In this document: in pieces, positions 5,486 to 7,491 of the stretch
How the letters are laid out: each line of letters begins with the position of its first letter
Numbering within the stretch: position 1 is the stretch's first letter
The notes under the pieces: model-generated
The model's database searches: none
Told to the model about the DNA's origin: nothing
The model's input: only the letters and a program-made list of their open reading frames with translations
Position numbers and translations under genes: made by a program
DNA from: Bacteroidota bacterium
GTDB taxonomy: Bacteria; Bacteroidota; Bacteroidia; Bacteroidales; VadinHA17
NCBI GenBank assembly: GCA_016868515.1
Contig: VGGM01000064.1
Location: 1 to 7,491 of the forward strand
Direction: 5' to 3'
Length of the DNA stretch: 7,491 bases

Positions 5486-7411
5486 ATGACTTACGACGTT
5501 TCAATATGGGCAATTGCAATTTTCATAACATTTGTAGCCCTTGTTCTGGCCTTGTCCTTCTATTTCGCAAGAAAAACCAAATCGGCTTCGGGTTACTACG
5601 CCGCCGGAGGCAAAATACACTGGGGTGTTAATGGTATTGCCTTTGCCGGTGACTATCTTTCGGCTGCATCGTTCCTGGGCATATGTGGCATGATTGCCTT
5701 CTCGGGATATGATGGATTTCTTTACTCCATAGGTTACCTGGCGGGATGGGTTGTTGCCCTCTTCATTGTGGCGGAACCGCTTAAACGACTAGGCAAATAT
5801 ACCTTTACAGATGCCCTCGATGCCCGGTTCAACTCAAAATCAATTAAACTCGCTGCTTCGGGCAGTACACTGATTGTGTCGGTCTTCTATCTCATCCCAC
5901 AGATGGTGGGTGCAGGCGACCTGGTGGTTCCGCTGCTCGGACTTCCTCACTGGATAGGTGTGGTAATTGTCGGTTCAATAGTAATTTTCATTGTGGCCAC
6001 TGCCGGTATGACCTCAACCACCTATGTGCAGTTCATTAAGGGTGCATTGCTCATTATTTTCTCAACGATTCTGACAATCTATATTCTCAACAACGGACTT
6101 AACCTGAAACCCGGTGGAAATTACCATAAGTTCGTCAGTGTGGGTGTGGTTTTTGAGGATGGCAATCTGGCCGGGACCACCGATCCGTCATATACCCTAA
6201 AAGATATACATACTCTCGATGGCGGGCTCACATTTGCAAGCCTTGAGCGCGACGGAATTGTCAACTGGTACAAGCTCTCACCCGATTCAACATTCCTTGA
6301 GGAGATGCTTTCGGCTACTGTAGCCGATGATGGTACGAAACTATACAACGGCGAACCGAAGTCAGCCGGTAAATTCTACCAGGTCGGTCACCTTACAAAA
6401 ATAGTTGTCGATGGCGAAGAGGTGGAAGAGACCGGTCCTCTCGGACCATTTAAATTCCTGTCAACACTCGAGAATACCGAGATTGCGCGGTTCACCAGAA
6501 AGGAGATTAAGGCCGCCCGCACAACTGTATGGTATCAGGAACCAACCCCTGGCTCCGATATGATAAAGCCGGGACTGCTTTACAAGATTTCTGCAAAGGC
6601 CGGAGCAAATTTCTGGACCAAACTCAATTTCGTTTCACTCATGCTGGCCCTCTTCTTCGGAACCTCGGCTCTGCCACATATTCTGATAAGGTATTACACC
6701 GTGCCCAGCCAGAGTGCTGCCCGTAAATCAACCATTGTCGCCATTGCCGCTATCGGATTCTTCTATATCCTTACAATGTACATGGGCCTTGGTGCAGCTA
6801 TAAACGGAGTTCTCGACGTTGAAAGCAGCAACATGTCAGGCCCGCTTCTCGCCAAATATTTCGGGGTGGGACTATTCTCGCTTATCTCGGCAATTGCTTT
6901 CGCTACTGTGCTTGGAACCGTGGCCGGTCTTATCGTGGCATCGTCGGGCGCAATTGCACACGATTTCCTCGACAAATACCTCAACAGAAAAATGGATGAC
7001 CGCCAGAAGGTTCGCGCAGGTAAAATGGCAGCCTTCGGAGTCGGTATATTCGCGATCCTGCTCGGAATTCTGTTTAAGGGAATGAATGTCTCCTTCCTGG
7101 TGGGTCTTGCATTTGCGGTGGCGGCCTCGGCTAACCTGCCTGCAATCCTGTTCCTCCTTTTCTGGGATAAAACAACGGCAAAGGGTATTGCATGGTCAAT
7201 TGTAACAGGTATTGTCTCATCGGTTGGCATTATTCTGCTATCGCCTACAATGTATGAGAAATATGGACTTGACAAAGCTTTGGCACCAATCCCGCTTGAC
7301 AATCCGGGCATTATTTCGATACCCCTGGCTGTGATTGTCCTTGTTGTAGTTTCACTTATAACGCAGAAGGACAATGTTAACAAGGTAGAAAACTATCATC
7401 TCGATTCTTAA
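5486..7411 (+). CDS. actP: ActP-like cation/acetate symporter (SSS family) with enlarged extracytoplasmic loop
   Basis: The protein has 641 residues, against about 550 for E. coli ActP. Family motifs are clear: GYYAAGGKIHWGVNGIAFAG (36-55), DYLSAASFLG (56-65), RLGKYTFTDAL (101-111), QMVGAGDLV (139-147), FGTSALPHILIRYYTVP (391-407) and VAGLIVASSGAIAHDFLDKY (479-498). Inner-membrane uptake of acetate and related short acids with a cation is the expected role. The extra length is mainly at about residues 205-375, between the sixth helix and the helix containing GTSALPH, a loop predicted to be periplasmic; it is polar, with many Asp, Glu, Gly and Thr. Unlike E. coli ActP there is no signal-like N-terminal extension. 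At the Na2 sodium-site positions, Gly477-Thr478 replaces the usual pair of hydroxyl residues. No acs gene is in the window, so the substrate is inferred from family and the DUF485 neighbour. Confidence 0.87.
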   Translation: MTYDVSIWAIAIFITFVALVLALSFYFARKTKSASGYYAAGGKIHWGVNGIAFAGDYLSAASFLGICGMIAFSGYDGFLYSIGYLAGWVVALFIVAEPLKRLGKYTFTDALDARFNSKSIKLAASGSTLIVSVFYLIPQMVGAGDLVVPLLGLPHWIGVVIVGSIVIFIVATAGMTSTTYVQFIKGALLIIFSTILTIYILNNGLNLKPGGNYHKFVSVGVVFEDGNLAGTTDPSYTLKDIHTLDGGLTFASLERDGIVNWYKLSPDSTFLEEMLSATVADDGTKLYNGEPKSAGKFYQVGHLTKIVVDGEEVEETGPLGPFKFLSTLENTEIARFTRKEIKAARTTVWYQEPTPGSDMIKPGLLYKISAKAGANFWTKLNFVSLMLALFFGTSALPHILIRYYTVPSQSAARKSTIVAIAAIGFFYILTMYMGLGAAINGVLDVESSNMSGPLLAKYFGVGLFSLISAIAFATVLGTVAGLIVASSGAIAHDFLDKYLNRKMDDRQKVRAGKMAAFGVGIFAILLGILFKGMNVSFLVGLAFAVAASANLPAILFLLFWDKTTAKGIAWSIVTGIVSSVGIILLSPTMYEKYGLDKALAPIPLDNPGIISIPLAVIVLVVVSLITQKDNVNKVENYHLDS

Positions 7412-7443
7412 TAATCTTCAGCAATGATCAGTTTTTCGTCATT

Positions 7444-7469
7444 TTGGATGAGCTGTTAATCCAGTTTTT
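7444..7469 (+). terminator. Weak candidate intrinsic terminator after the operon
   Basis: TTGGAT (7444-7449) can pair with ATCCAG (7459-7464), including one G-U pair, around a nine-base loop, and is followed by five T residues. It begins 33 bases after the ActP-like stop, where an operon end is plausible. The stem has only two G-C pairs, so it may be chance. Confidence 0.2.
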
Positions 7470-7491
7470 CAGGGATGAGACCATACATTCA

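Noticed and set aside
6763..7383. Long open frame of 206 codons on the - strand
   Set aside because: It lies wholly antisense to the conserved C-terminal half of the ActP-like gene, whose motifs are intact. The antisense product has no recognisable family features and is best explained by codon bias of the real gene.
7429..7479. Short direct repeat, CAGTTTTTC followed by GGATGAG, seen twice after the last gene
   Set aside because: The copies have different spacing, are AT-rich and are confined to the tail; no element with such ends is recognised.
7428..7490. Possible 3' end of a convergent gene on the - strand (20 open codons ending in TGA)
   Set aside because: Twenty codons at the window edge are too few to separate from chance, and no motif is recognised. 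Sequence to the right would settle it.

Overview
This window looks like part of a Bacteroidota (Bacteroidales/Marinilabiliales-like) chromosome. The evidence is moderate: several starts have only an A-rich leader and no Shine-Dalgarno, the leader of the main gene cluster has a TAnnTTTG-type -7 box, and an outer-membrane barrel with a terminal Phe implies a diderm envelope. No rRNA or other strong taxonomic marker is present, so the assignment is an inference.

Layout: (1) bases 1-482 are the 3' end of a DUF294-type putative nucleotidyltransferase/signalling gene. (2) Bases 483-608 are a 126-base intergenic leader with a candidate promoter and overlapping palindromes. (3) Bases 609-7411 hold six closely spaced genes on the + strand, probably one operon: a long-form DUF4212 symporter small subunit, a VC_2705-type sodium:solute symporter, a membrane-anchored TPR protein, a DcaP-like outer-membrane porin, a DUF485 (YjcH-like) small membrane protein, and an ActP-like symporter. 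(4) Bases 7412-7491 are a short tail with no supportable gene.

The central observation is that two different small-subunit/large-subunit SSS systems (DUF4212 + VC_2705 type, and DUF485 + ActP type) sit in one apparent operon, separated by a porin and a TPR protein. Family knowledge points to uptake of small monocarboxylates such as acetate. The inferred route is: porin across the outer membrane, possibly soluble extracytoplasmic domains in the periplasm, then two cation-coupled symporters across the inner membrane. The DUF294 gene upstream fits the known linkage of CBS/DUF294 proteins with acetate symporter genes.

Two of the transport proteins are unusual in build. The DUF4212 protein has about 155 extra residues between its two membrane helices. 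The ActP-like protein has a roughly 170-residue segment between two helices where E. coli ActP, as I remember it, has only a few dozen residues. Both insertions are predicted to face the periplasm. By-eye alignment also suggests that the two symporters differ at the Na2 sodium-site position. No mobile elements, CRISPR arrays, RNA genes or frameshifts were seen.
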